Assembly (NCBI GenBank): GCA_002335495.1
Contig: DDBW01000003.1
Location: 1-5,205 of the forward strand
Direction: 5' to 3'
Length of the DNA stretch: 5,205 bases
From: Candidatus Dojkabacteria bacterium UBA2022
GTDB taxonomy: Bacteria; Patescibacteriota; Dojkabacteria; SC72
Position numbers and translations under genes: made by a program. A model generated the notes under the pieces. That model did not search any database. It had not been told where the DNA came from and saw only the letters and a list, made by a program, of their open reading frames with translations. Below are positions 1-5,205 of this stretch, one piece after another (positions within the stretch are counted from its first letter, which is position 1; every line of letters starts with the position of its first letter).

Positions 1-27
1 ATAAATTATAAAAAACCTTCTTTAAAT

Positions 28-702
28 TCATTTATTTGGATATATTCTATAAATTATCCTTGGCATTGTACCCGAGTGCAGAATATCTTTATGAAGAATT
101 TCGTGGTTATAATCAGCAAAAGTATCATCATTAAATGCAAATACATGAGCTCCACCTTCAGCAATCTTCCCAGTTGGAACATCCGGAGAATAAGGAACAG
201 ATACAATCAAAGCTTTCTTAACGTGCTTTAGAAGCATATCAGTAACTTTATATGCATCATCAACATGTTCTAAAGTTTCAACAATTGTAATATAGTCGTA
301 GGATTTTTTAAGTTCTTCAGTATTTAAATCTATTGCAAAAAATTCTTTATCAGGTTGGGTCTCCCTAGCTCGCTCAATAGCTACAGTGCTAATATCACAT
401 CCAGAGACTTTTGCATTTTTCACTTTATCTGAAAGAAATTTAACACTTCCACCATAACCACATCCAACATCAAGAATAGTTATCTCACTTCCATTTGTAG
501 ATATAAAATTGGGAAGAGGAAGATAATTCTCTGCAACGAAATCGTAACCTTTTCCATACTGATAATCCCAATATCTTTTGGTATTTATATTCCAAAGTTT
601 TTTGAAGGTACCGTATTTGTAGTATCTTTCTGCAAGAACAACAATTCCAAAAGGAGTAAAGAATTTAATAAAACGAACAATAAACTTTAGTACTTTTTTC
701 AT
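28..702 (-). CDS. Class I SAM-dependent methyltransferase (distal gene of glycan cluster)
   Basis: Predicted to transfer a methyl group from S-adenosylmethionine, most likely to a sugar or lipid-linked glycan given its neighbours; the acceptor cannot be read from sequence. The Rossmann-type core shows motif I, LDVGCGYGG, at residues 77-85, an acidic residue ending strand 2 (GCDIS, D103) and the strand-4 segment ITIVETLEHVDD at 138-149, typical of the Methyltransf_11/23 group. The first ~30 residues are hydrophobic and basic (VLKFIVRFIKFFTPFG), a likely amphipathic or membrane-contact helix, not a cleavable signal. At 224 aa it looks complete. The ATG at 702 lies 16 nt after the stop of the upstream methyltransferase with no Shine-Dalgarno, so coupled translation is plausible. 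The stop is TGA, followed two codons later by an in-frame TAA. Sure of the family, unsure of the substrate. Confidence 0.9.
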   Translation of the reverse strand: MKKVLKFIVRFIKFFTPFGIVVLAERYYKYGTFKKLWNINTKRYWDYQYGKGYDFVAENYLPLPNFISTNGSEITILDVGCGYGGSVKFLSDKVKNAKVSGCDISTVAIERARETQPDKEFFAIDLNTEELKKSYDYITIVETLEHVDDAYKVTDMLLKHVKKALIVSVPYSPDVPTGKIAEGGAHVFAFNDDTFADYNHEILHKDILHSGTMPRIIYRIYPNK

Positions 703-718
703 TATATTTGTCTATAAA

Positions 719-1399
719 CTATTTCTTTAAAAACGGGGTAAGAGTTAGGGTATTATCTTGAACCTTCTTACTTATTGTAAACGGACCTTTAAAAGGACCG
801 TTAAGAAAGTTCCAATCAACCTTTCCGTGCCTTGAGAGGATTTTATCAAGTTCCTCGTAACTCCATTCCCTTAAATGCCACCTATTTTTGGGAGTACCGT
901 CTTTGTTTGTATACTCTGGCCTTCTATTCGGAGTGCTAATGAAAACTCCTCTTCGGGAAACGCGCAACAACTCTTTGAGGAACTTATCATAATCCTCTAC
1001 GTGCTCTAAAACGTCTACTATTGTAACGATGTCAAAGAAATTATCTTTATAATCAAGTTTATAACCATCATAAAGACCTAACTCCTTTATCTTAGGATTT
1101 TTCCCATATAAATGAGCGTTACAAAAATCAAGAACTAAATGATCAACATCTACTCCATACACTTCACTCGCTTTGATTGAGAGAGTATTCATTCCATATC
1201 CTAGGCCAAAACCAACATCCAACGCTCTATCTCCGTCTTTCGTATACTCTCTCATAGCCAAAAGATACGCTTCTTGCTGACATGGAATAATAGACCACGC
1301 TCCAACAATTGTAGAATAAGTTTTTGGATCAGGACGCATTTTTAGAACTTTATACTTGAAGTTTACGACAGCTCTACGTACAAATGCTGGTACTCTCAT
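719..1399 (-). CDS. Class I SAM-dependent methyltransferase, candidate glycan methylase
   Basis: A second SAM-dependent methyltransferase, clearly different in sequence from the one that follows it. Motif I is LDVGFGLGYG (residues 60-69), the acidic residue that binds the SAM ribose is probably D84 (GVDVD), and the strand-4 block is FDIVTIVDVLEHVEDYD (122-138). A later STPNRRPEY segment (155-163), then WHLREWS, is common in bacterial Methyltransf_11 proteins of polysaccharide clusters. The 226 aa length is normal for a stand-alone enzyme; there is no kinase domain as in WbdD. The basic N-terminus (RRAVVNFKYKVLKMR) may touch the membrane. Its ATG lies 8 nt downstream of the ATPase stop, without a Shine-Dalgarno, which points to an operon and coupled translation. 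Methylation of the exported glycan, possibly as a chain cap, is inferred from context. The stop is TAG. Confidence 0.9.
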   Translation of the reverse strand: MRVPAFVRRAVVNFKYKVLKMRPDPKTYSTIVGAWSIIPCQQEAYLLAMREYTKDGDRALDVGFGLGYGMNTLSIKASEVYGVDVDHLVLDFCNAHLYGKNPKIKELGLYDGYKLDYKDNFFDIVTIVDVLEHVEDYDKFLKELLRVSRRGVFISTPNRRPEYTNKDGTPKNRWHLREWSYEELDKILSRHGKVDWNFLNGPFKGPFTISKKVQDNTLTLTPFLKK

Positions 1400-1407
1400 A
1401 ATACTAT

Positions 1408-2670
1408 TTATGACAATTTATTTAATTCCCAGTGAAGAACAGGTTCAATAACTCCTTTTCGGCCATGAGCAAGCTTATATGAAGGAGTTTTCTGTCCATC
1501 AGTAATTTCGAAATATATTGTTTCATTCGGTGTATGTAGAAACTCAACTTTTGGAATTGTAGATGATACTTTAATGAAATATGACCCAGGACGTGTAAAT
1601 AATTTACTATCAATTGGAATCGAGTATGAGTATAGACCTGGCTCGGAGGAATGGGATAAATGGCCTTCATAATCTCTAGAAGTAGAAGTTAAAACACATG
1701 TCCCTTCTACATTGTAAAGTTCGAAAGAAATTAACCACCCCTTAAGTTGAGACCGCAGCTCATATTGAATATTGAGGTTAATCTCTCCTCCATATGGGAA
1801 ATGTAGTTCTGGTTCATTCGATTCACCTGTTAAGTAAGCCTTCTTTAAGATAAGTTTAGCGTCCTCCTTCGCCTCTTCCTTGAACTCAACTACTGGTTTA
1901 TCAGTAATATCCGTCTTCAAATACATCTCAATCCCTTTATCTACATCCCCTTGATAAGCGATAGAACCTTCCCTCATAACGATAAGGTTATTACAAATCC
2001 TCTTTATAGCTCCCATATCATGACTTACAAATATAACAGTCCTTCCACCATCTTTAGTAACCTCATCCATCTTTCCCAAACATTTCTTTTGAAACTCTGC
2101 ATCCCCCACCGCCAATACCTCATCAATTATCAAAATATCAGGCTCTAGGTGTGCTGCAACCGAAAATGCTAACCTAACTTGCATACCAGATGAATATCTC
2201 TTAACAGGCATATCCAAAAATTTCTCAACTCCTGAGAACTCTACAATTTCATCAAATTTTCTATCTATCTCTTTCTTGCTCATACCCAATATAGCACCAT
2301 TAAGATAGATATTCTCTCTCCCTGTTAACTCTGGATGAAAACCAGTCCCAACTTCTAAAAGAGAAGAAACCCTTCCTCTCATCTTAACGATACCGGATGT
2401 CGGTTCCGTAATTCGAGAAAGAACTTTAAGCAGCGTACTCTTACCAGCTCCATTCCGGCCAATGATTCCGACTACTTCTCCTTTCTTAATCTTGAAGTTT
2501 ACGTCATTGAGAGCCATGAATTGATTTTTCTTTCTAAATCCACGACCTCTTAACAAATTGAAAGGGGCCTTAGCAAGCTTAACAAGGAACTCACTTAACA
2601 CCAAATACCTCTCCTTCTCCCCAATCACATACCTTTTACTTAAATTTTCAACTTCAACCGCATAATCCAT
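1408..2670 (-). CDS. wzt: Polysaccharide ABC exporter ATPase with C-terminal glycan-binding domain (Wzt-like)
   Basis: The ATPase half of an ABC exporter for polysaccharide (O-antigen or teichoic-acid type), acting at the inner face of the membrane with the ABC-2 permease encoded at 3342-4160. Visible motifs: Walker A GRNGAGKST (71-79), signature YSSGM (159-163, the variant usual in this subfamily), Walker B LIIDE (180-184) and switch histidine H217 (VSHDM). The basic segment at residues ~29-50 before strand 2 is usual in Wzt/TagH/RfbE proteins. After ~250, a further ~165 residues of beta-rich sequence match the Wzt C-terminal domain, which in E. coli O8/O9a binds the modified chain end. Length 420 aa is typical of two-domain Wzt. 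The ATG at 2670 has no Shine-Dalgarno, but an extended -10-like sequence lies 9 nt upstream. Two methyltransferase genes follow closely. Stop TAA. Confidence 0.95.
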   Translation of the reverse strand: MDYAVEVENLSKRYVIGEKERYLVLSEFLVKLAKAPFNLLRGRGFRKKNQFMALNDVNFKIKKGEVVGIIGRNGAGKSTLLKVLSRITEPTSGIVKMRGRVSSLLEVGTGFHPELTGRENIYLNGAILGMSKKEIDRKFDEIVEFSGVEKFLDMPVKRYSSGMQVRLAFSVAAHLEPDILIIDEVLAVGDAEFQKKCLGKMDEVTKDGGRTVIFVSHDMGAIKRICNNLIVMREGSIAYQGDVDKGIEMYLKTDITDKPVVEFKEEAKEDAKLILKKAYLTGESNEPELHFPYGGEINLNIQYELRSQLKGWLISFELYNVEGTCVLTSTSRDYEGHLSHSSEPGLYSYSIPIDSKLFTRPGSYFIKVSSTIPKVEFLHTPNETIYFEITDGQKTPSYKLAHGRKGVIEPVLHWELNKLS

Positions 2671-2671
2671 A

Positions 2672-2686
2672 GTAAAACTATTTTAC
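2672..2686. repeat. Short perfect inverted repeat overlapping the ATPase promoter
   Basis: GTAAAA CTA TTTTAC is a 6-bp perfect inverted repeat with a 3-base spacer, overlapping the -10-like element and ending just before the ATG. It is the size of a small operator half-site pair, but AT-rich DNA makes such repeats fairly common and no regulator gene is in view. Confidence 0.3.
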
Positions 2687-2688
2687 CA
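2680..2688 (-). promoter_or_regulatory. Extended -10 promoter element of the Wzt-like ATPase gene
   Basis: TGGTAAAAT on the minus strand fits an extended -10 (TGnTAnAAT) and lies 9 nt before the ATG at 2670. The 106-base gap separating the NYN stop from this ATG is the longest in the window, which favours a promoter here serving the ATPase and both methyltransferases. No strong -35 is visible. The mRNA leader would be about 2-3 nt. Confidence 0.45.
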
Positions 2689-2689
2689 C

Positions 2690-2706
2690 AAAAACTGGAA
2701 TGAAAA
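2690..2706. repeat. Left copy of interrupted direct repeat flanking the NYN gene
   Basis: AAAAACTG (2690-2697) followed by AATGAAAA (2699-2706). The same two 8-mers occur in the same order and orientation at 3311-3335, on the other side of the NYN gene. The sequence is low in complexity, so chance similarity or a shared promoter motif cannot be excluded. Confidence 0.4.
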
Positions 2707-2721
2707 ATTAATAAACAGAAG

Positions 2722-2750
2722 TTGAAGTGATAGAAGAAAATAGATATAAT
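2722..2750 (+). promoter_or_regulatory. Sigma70-like promoter on the plus strand
   Basis: TTGAAG (2722-2727), a 17-bp spacer and a consensus TATAAT (2745-2750) make the best promoter-like sequence in the window. It points rightward, against all six genes. The expected start is about 2757, and there is no plus-strand protein gene downstream. Confidence 0.5.
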
Positions 2751-2756
2751 TTAGAC

Positions 2757-2814
2757 ATGACCAGGAGAGGACTAGCCTAAGGTTTCGACCGACCGTGAAT
2801 GCCTCTCTTTTTTT
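2757..2814 (+). ncRNA. Candidate small RNA antisense to the 3' end of the NYN gene
   Basis: The region runs from the expected start of the promoter at 2722-2750 to the end of a T-run, about 58 nt. GAGAGG at 2765-2770 pairs with CCTCTC at 2802-2807, extendable by a G-U and an A-U pair. Inside the loop, GGT-TTCG-ACC at 2781-2790 can form a small hairpin. T2808-2814 follows directly, as in a Rho-independent terminator. It overlaps the last 13 codons or so of the minus-strand NYN gene. The sequence also contains an eight-codon open frame (ATG at 2757, MTRRGLA, TAA). It matches no RNA family I recognise, and the T-run also encodes lysines on the other strand, so coincidence is possible. Confidence 0.35.
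2763..2814 (+). terminator. Possible Rho-independent terminator (plus strand only)
   Basis: A stem of 6 Watson-Crick pairs (GAGAGG/CCTCTC), extendable to 8 with a wobble, encloses a 31-nt loop and is followed by seven T residues at 2808-2814. Read on the minus strand the stem is followed by CTGGTCATG with no U-run, so it should not terminate the NYN transcript. The large loop is a weakness. Confidence 0.4.
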
Positions 2815-3295
2815 CCTCTAATACATTTCTAAAAGGCCTTAAAGGCTGGATATAATCAGAACTAATATACTTTTTAAGCAGAGAAGAGTATCTATAGTTT
2901 GGGACAATCACTTTCTCTAACTTATCTCTTTTGAAAAGGAGATCTATAAGGCTGTAGAAATCACCATCTCCACTAACAATAACAGCCTTCTGAAAACTAT
3001 CCATTAATAGCATTACATTTATAACTAGTTCAACATCAACATTACCCTTAATCGTATATATACCATCCTTCTGGTAACCCAAGGTGGGTTTATACACCAA
3101 TTCATATCCATAACGTTCCAAATCACGATATAGCTTCTCATTCCCTTTAATAAATCCTATAAACAGGAAGGCTCGGGACACCTTGTATTTATTTTTCAGA
3201 TATAATCTAAACTTTTTAAAATCAAGCGACCAACCATCGCTCTTAACACCAAGATTAAGATTTTGACTATCTATAAACGCGAAATTACCAACCAT
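2777..3295 (-). CDS. NYN domain (PIN-like, LabA/DUF88 family) predicted nuclease
   Basis: A 172-residue protein of the NYN branch of PIN-like nucleases, probably a metal-dependent RNase. The acidic active-site set is present: D9 and N12 in FIDSQN, D87 in KGNVDVEL, and D110/D112 in VSGDGDF, at the usual spacing for this family. The domain fills about residues 4-150; a short basic tail (EEKKRGIHGRSKP) follows. The target is unknown; relatives act in RNA turnover or regulation, and similar proteins are, from memory, common in Patescibacteria. It is out of place here, separating the permease from its ATPase. The ATG at 3295 has no Shine-Dalgarno and a TAGAAT hexamer ends 6 nt before it, so it may have its own near-leaderless promoter. 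Its last codons overlap a plus-strand hairpin and T-run. An antitoxin partner is not visible. Stop TAG. Confidence 0.88.
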   Translation of the reverse strand: MVGNFAFIDSQNLNLGVKSDGWSLDFKKFRLYLKNKYKVSRAFLFIGFIKGNEKLYRDLERYGYELVYKPTLGYQKDGIYTIKGNVDVELVINVMLLMDSFQKAVIVSGDGDFYSLIDLLFKRDKLEKVIVPNYRYSSLLKKYISSDYIQPLRPFRNVLEEKKRGIHGRSKP

Positions 3296-3301
3296 TAAAA
3301 A

Positions 3302-3307
3302 ATTCTA
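3302..3307 (-). promoter_or_regulatory. Possible -10 element of the NYN gene
   Basis: TAGAAT on the minus strand ends 6 nt before the ATG at 3295, so initiation at the normal distance would begin at or next to the A of the start codon. The -35 region is poor. The element sits just downstream of CAGTTTTT, which also precedes the -10-like element of the ATPase gene. Confidence 0.4.
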
Positions 3308-3310
3308 ACG

Positions 3311-3335
3311 AAAAACTGTGAAATAGAAATGAAAA
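3311..3335. repeat. Right copy of interrupted direct repeat flanking the NYN gene
   Basis: AAAAACTG (3311-3318) and AATGAAAA (3328-3335), separated by 9 bases here against 1 base in the left copy at 2690-2706. Together the copies bracket about 600 bases holding the NYN gene and the candidate small RNA. Confidence 0.4.
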
Positions 3336-3341
3336 GAGGAA

Positions 3342-4160
3342 CTATATAATATCTGCAAAATACTTCTCAACATATTTAAAGTACATGTAACCAGATATGA
3401 ATACCAACAAAGTTATAACAGTGGAAATTCCTAACAACCCCCAATCTACAGATAAACTGCCTAATATAAGAGCTCTATGTGCCTCAATTAAACCGCTGAG
3501 AGGATTCAAAGCAAGAATCCACTGATAGTTTCCCGCAAGAGATACTGGATATATAACAGGGGTAATATACATAAGAGTCTGAGTAAAGAATGGGAGAGCA
3601 TACTGAACATCCCTATACTTTACGTTTAAGGCTGAGAACCAAAGACCAATACCAACACTTAGAATCCAAGTAATAAATACAACTACTGGAATTAGAAGAA
3701 GTGACCAGGTTAATGGGTATCCATAATAAATCATCATGGCAAAAACAATAGTAAAGGAAATTACATAATCTATTAAACCCACAATCGTAGATGAAGCAGG
3801 AATAATAGCCCTTGGGAAATATACCTTCGTTATCAACTTAGAATTCCCCACCATGCTAGAACTCGATTGAGCGACCGCAGCTGAGAAATACGTCCATAAA
3901 ACTAGTCCTGAATATGAGAAAATAGGGTACGGGACACCATCTGACGGAATCTGTGCAATCTTTCCGAATAAAAATGTAAACACAACCATTGTTAGTAACG
4001 GACGAATAATGGCCCAAAGCACACCGATCAACGTCTGCTTATATCTAACCTGAAACTCTCTCATAGCCAGAACCCCAAAGAGCTCTCTATATTGCCATAA
4101 CTCCTTTAAATCAAAGTGGGCCAGACCTTTTTTAGCTTTTATAACAGTTACATTATCCAT
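3342..4160 (-). CDS. wzm: ABC-2 type polysaccharide export permease (Wzm-like)
   Basis: The membrane subunit of a polysaccharide ABC exporter, expected to pair with the Wzt-like ATPase at 1408-2670. The cytoplasmic N-terminus carries the family hallmark LWQYRELFGVLAMREFQVRY followed by KQTLIGVLWAIIRPL (residues 21-55), then about six hydrophobic segments near 45-66, 80-97, 120-146, 151-175, 188-206 and 235-260. Other conserved features are KVYFPR (112-117), the LNVKYRD loop (178-184) and TPVIYP (200-205). At 272 aa it is full length for the family. It lies 31 nt after the DUF354 stop. The start is preceded by GGAG only 3 nt before the ATG, a close and weak Shine-Dalgarno, and by an extended -10-like TGTTACAAT. 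The NYN gene between it and the ATPase is unusual, because the two subunits are normally adjacent. Stop TAG. Confidence 0.94.
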   Translation of the reverse strand: MDNVTVIKAKKGLAHFDLKELWQYRELFGVLAMREFQVRYKQTLIGVLWAIIRPLLTMVVFTFLFGKIAQIPSDGVPYPIFSYSGLVLWTYFSAAVAQSSSSMVGNSKLITKVYFPRAIIPASSTIVGLIDYVISFTIVFAMMIYYGYPLTWSLLLIPVVVFITWILSVGIGLWFSALNVKYRDVQYALPFFTQTLMYITPVIYPVSLAGNYQWILALNPLSGLIEAHRALILGSLSVDWGLLGISTVITLLVFISGYMYFKYVEKYFADII

Positions 4161-4163
4161 AAA

Positions 4164-4167
4164 CTCC
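4164..4167 (-). promoter_or_regulatory. Weak Shine-Dalgarno of the permease gene
   Basis: GGAG on the minus strand sits 3 nt before the ATG at 4160. It is the only Shine-Dalgarno-like motif next to any of the five visible native starts, and the spacing is shorter than the usual 5-9 nt. Confidence 0.35.
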
Positions 4168-4171
4168 AGCT

Positions 4172-4180
4172 ATTGTAACA
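4172..4180 (-). promoter_or_regulatory. Possible extended -10 promoter element upstream of permease
   Basis: On the minus strand TGTTACAAT matches the extended -10 pattern TGnTAnAAT, 11 nt before the permease ATG. No good -35 is seen at 16-18 bp. A transcript from here would start about 5 nt before the ATG. In AT-rich DNA this could be chance, and read-through from the DUF354 gene is equally possible. Confidence 0.35.
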
Positions 4181-4191
4181 CATAAATAAAA

Positions 4192-5190
4192 CTACTTCTT
4201 AGCGTAGGACTCAATCACATCAACATAAAACTTAGTAACATCAATATGATCTTTAGCGTAGGTATCTACTCTTTTTCTCCATTCTTTCTTCAAATCCTTA
4301 GTCTTAAGCAGTTCCTCTACTTTTTCCAACATTTCCTTCCCTTGAGTAGTTTTAAAACTATAACTTAGACCATAACTTTCTTCCTCTTTTAGGTACCCTA
4401 TCTTTCCTGCAAAGTCGTTAAACCTAATAGCAGGAGTACCCAACAGACCAGCTTCAGAAATCATCGACTGACTATCTCCTATAAACATATCAGCATAGTA
4501 CATAGCGTGAAGATGATGAATAGGCTCAAGCTTTAATCTCATTGATTCAAATTCTTTTGGAAGTTCTCTTTCAGAAAGAATATATACCTTTCCTTTCTTA
4601 CTCAATGTCCTCACTAACTTCCTCACCATTTTATTATCCAAACCTTTCTTCCCCCTATCATGGCTTGCCGTTAGAGAGACAAGTCTAATTAGGAAGTACC
4701 TCTTCATCTTAGGATTAAATTTTTTAACAAAACTCACATCCGGTTTGAAATACTTTGGATTACAGTATGCCCATTTATGACTCCCCTTATAACCAAGCTT
4801 CTTGTAATTTAAGGGTCCTAAATTACAAGTGTGAGGAGCTAACACTTTTGTAGCGAAGAACCATATCAGGCTATATTCTGGAACAACAGAGAAATCATCA
4901 TCCTGAAAAACTAATGTAGGCACACGTTTGACCCATCCAACGAAAGAAAGAATATCACTTGTTATAAACAGATCGTATTTTTTATTCTTAGTGAGTTTGA
5001 ACAACCTAAAGAGCGTTCTAAACATATTGATCACTGTGGCGAGTACAACAGGAATACCTTTTATCCTTCTCCCTTCAGGGAAAATGTTAGTATAACTCCA
5101 TCCTTCACTCTTAACAAAATCCTCTAAAGTATCTTTTGTTACAATTGCCCAATCCACTTCATGCCCCCTACTCTTTAAAATATTTACTGT
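4192..5190 (-). CDS. DUF354 family GT-B-fold protein, 5'-truncated at contig edge
   Basis: Member of the DUF354 family, which resembles UDP-GlcNAc 2-epimerases and GT-B glycosyltransferases; no activity is firmly established for it. About 332 native residues remain. Counting back from the stop codon with residue 337 last, the N-terminal half holds VNILKSRGHEV (7-17), VFQDDDFSVVPE (99-110), and the family segment LAPHTCNLGPLNYKKLGYKG (122-141) followed by KYFKPD. The C-terminal half holds MFIGDSQSMISEAGLLGTPAIR (about 240-261), which resembles the nucleotide-sugar binding region of GT-B folds. Relatives usually begin about 15-20 residues earlier with an Ile/Asp-Gly-His-type loop, so the true start lies off the contig. 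The GTG start at 5205 and residues MLFRS are encoded by adapter sequence and are not real. It is the first visible gene of the cluster, so a role in glycan assembly is inferred. Stop TAG. Confidence 0.85.
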   Translation of the reverse strand, partial: TVNILKSRGHEVDWAIVTKDTLEDFVKSEGWSYTNIFPEGRRIKGIPVVLATVINMFRTLFRLFKLTKNKKYDLFITSDILSFVGWVKRVPTLVFQDDDFSVVPEYSLIWFFATKVLAPHTCNLGPLNYKKLGYKGSHKWAYCNPKYFKPDVSFVKKFNPKMKRYFLIRLVSLTASHDRGKKGLDNKMVRKLVRTLSKKGKVYILSERELPKEFESMRLKLEPIHHLHAMYYADMFIGDSQSMISEAGLLGTPAIRFNDFAGKIGYLKEEESYGLSYSFKTTQGKEMLEKVEELLKTKDLKKEWRKRVDTYAKDHIDVTKFYVDVIESYAKK

Positions 5191-5205
5191 AGATCGGAAG
5201 AGCAC
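5191..5205. other. Illumina TruSeq adapter remnant at contig end
   Basis: The last 15 bases, AGATCGGAAGAGCAC, are identical to the start of the standard Illumina TruSeq adapter and lie flush with the end of the sequence. This is untrimmed library sequence, not genomic DNA. On the minus strand it reads GTG CTC TTC CGA TCT and supplies a false start codon plus residues LFRS in frame with the truncated DUF354 gene. Native sequence ends at about 5190. Confidence 0.96.

Noticed and set aside
1..27. Terminator or next-gene promoter (minus-strand TATAAT at 5-10) after the last methyltransferase
   Set aside because: No stem precedes the T-rich stretch, no -35 fits, and the sequence ends here, so neither can be supported.
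28..30. TGA stop as a sign of genetic code 25 (TGA = glycine), since TAA follows two codons later
   Set aside because: All six genes are full length with no internal TGA and encode glycine with GGN codons, which fits the standard bacterial code; the extension would add only two residues.
1422..1670. 82-codon minus-strand open frame
   Set aside because: It lies wholly inside the Wzt-like gene in another frame; its predicted protein has no recognisable domain, while the ATPase frame carries a clear C-terminal domain here.
1951..2148. 65-codon plus-strand open frame
   Set aside because: It is antisense to the conserved ATPase core (Walker B and H-loop region) with no promoter, ribosome site or recognisable protein features.
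2764..2808. tRNA-like fragment (GGAGAGG ... GGTTTCGACC ... CCTCTCT)
   Set aside because: The span is only about 45 nt, lacks anticodon and D arms, and the T-arm resemblance is partial; a hairpin with a T-run explains it better.
2777..3295. Type II toxin-antitoxin pair based on the PIN-like fold
   Set aside because: No small adjacent antitoxin gene on either strand, and the sequence fits the NYN/LabA branch better than VapC.

Overview
This 5,205-base window looks like the end of a short-read assembly contig from an AT-rich bacterium. All six genes lie on the minus strand, so they read right to left. They form most of a cell-surface polysaccharide modification and export cluster. Small proteins, tight gene packing, few Shine-Dalgarno sites and the style of the NYN-domain protein and ABC permease resemble Patescibacteria (CPR) genomes. 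That placement rests on recalled family resemblance, not on a search. Standard stop codons fit: four genes end in TAG, one in TAA and one in TGA, with no internal TGA.

Layout in transcription order: (1) a DUF354 GT-B-fold protein cut off at the contig edge (5190 to 4192); (2) a Wzm-type ABC-2 permease (4160 to 3342); (3) a NYN/PIN-like predicted nuclease (3295 to 2777); (4) a Wzt-type ATPase with a C-terminal glycan-binding domain (2670 to 1408); (5) and (6) two different class I SAM-dependent methyltransferases (1399 to 719 and 702 to 28), packed closely behind the ATPase.

The simplest model is an ABC-transporter-dependent glycan pathway. The permease and ATPase export a lipid-linked polysaccharide. 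One or both methyltransferases modify the glycan, possibly capping the chain end that the C-terminal domain of the ATPase would recognise, as in the E. coli O8/O9a WbdD-Wzt system. DUF354 would act in sugar activation or transfer. The NYN gene, which sits between the two transporter halves, does not fit this pathway.

The main oddities are these. The last 15 bases are an exact match to the Illumina TruSeq adapter, which creates a false GTG start and five false residues (MLFRS). The NYN gene is bracketed by an interrupted direct repeat. Its 3' end overlaps a plus-strand sigma70-like promoter followed by a hairpin and T-run, a candidate small RNA of about 60 nt. Several genes have a -10-like hexamer only 6-11 nt before the ATG and little or no Shine-Dalgarno, which suggests leaderless or near-leaderless transcripts. 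No intergenic stretch exceeds about 110 bases, and I see no tRNA, rRNA, CRISPR or insertion sequence.
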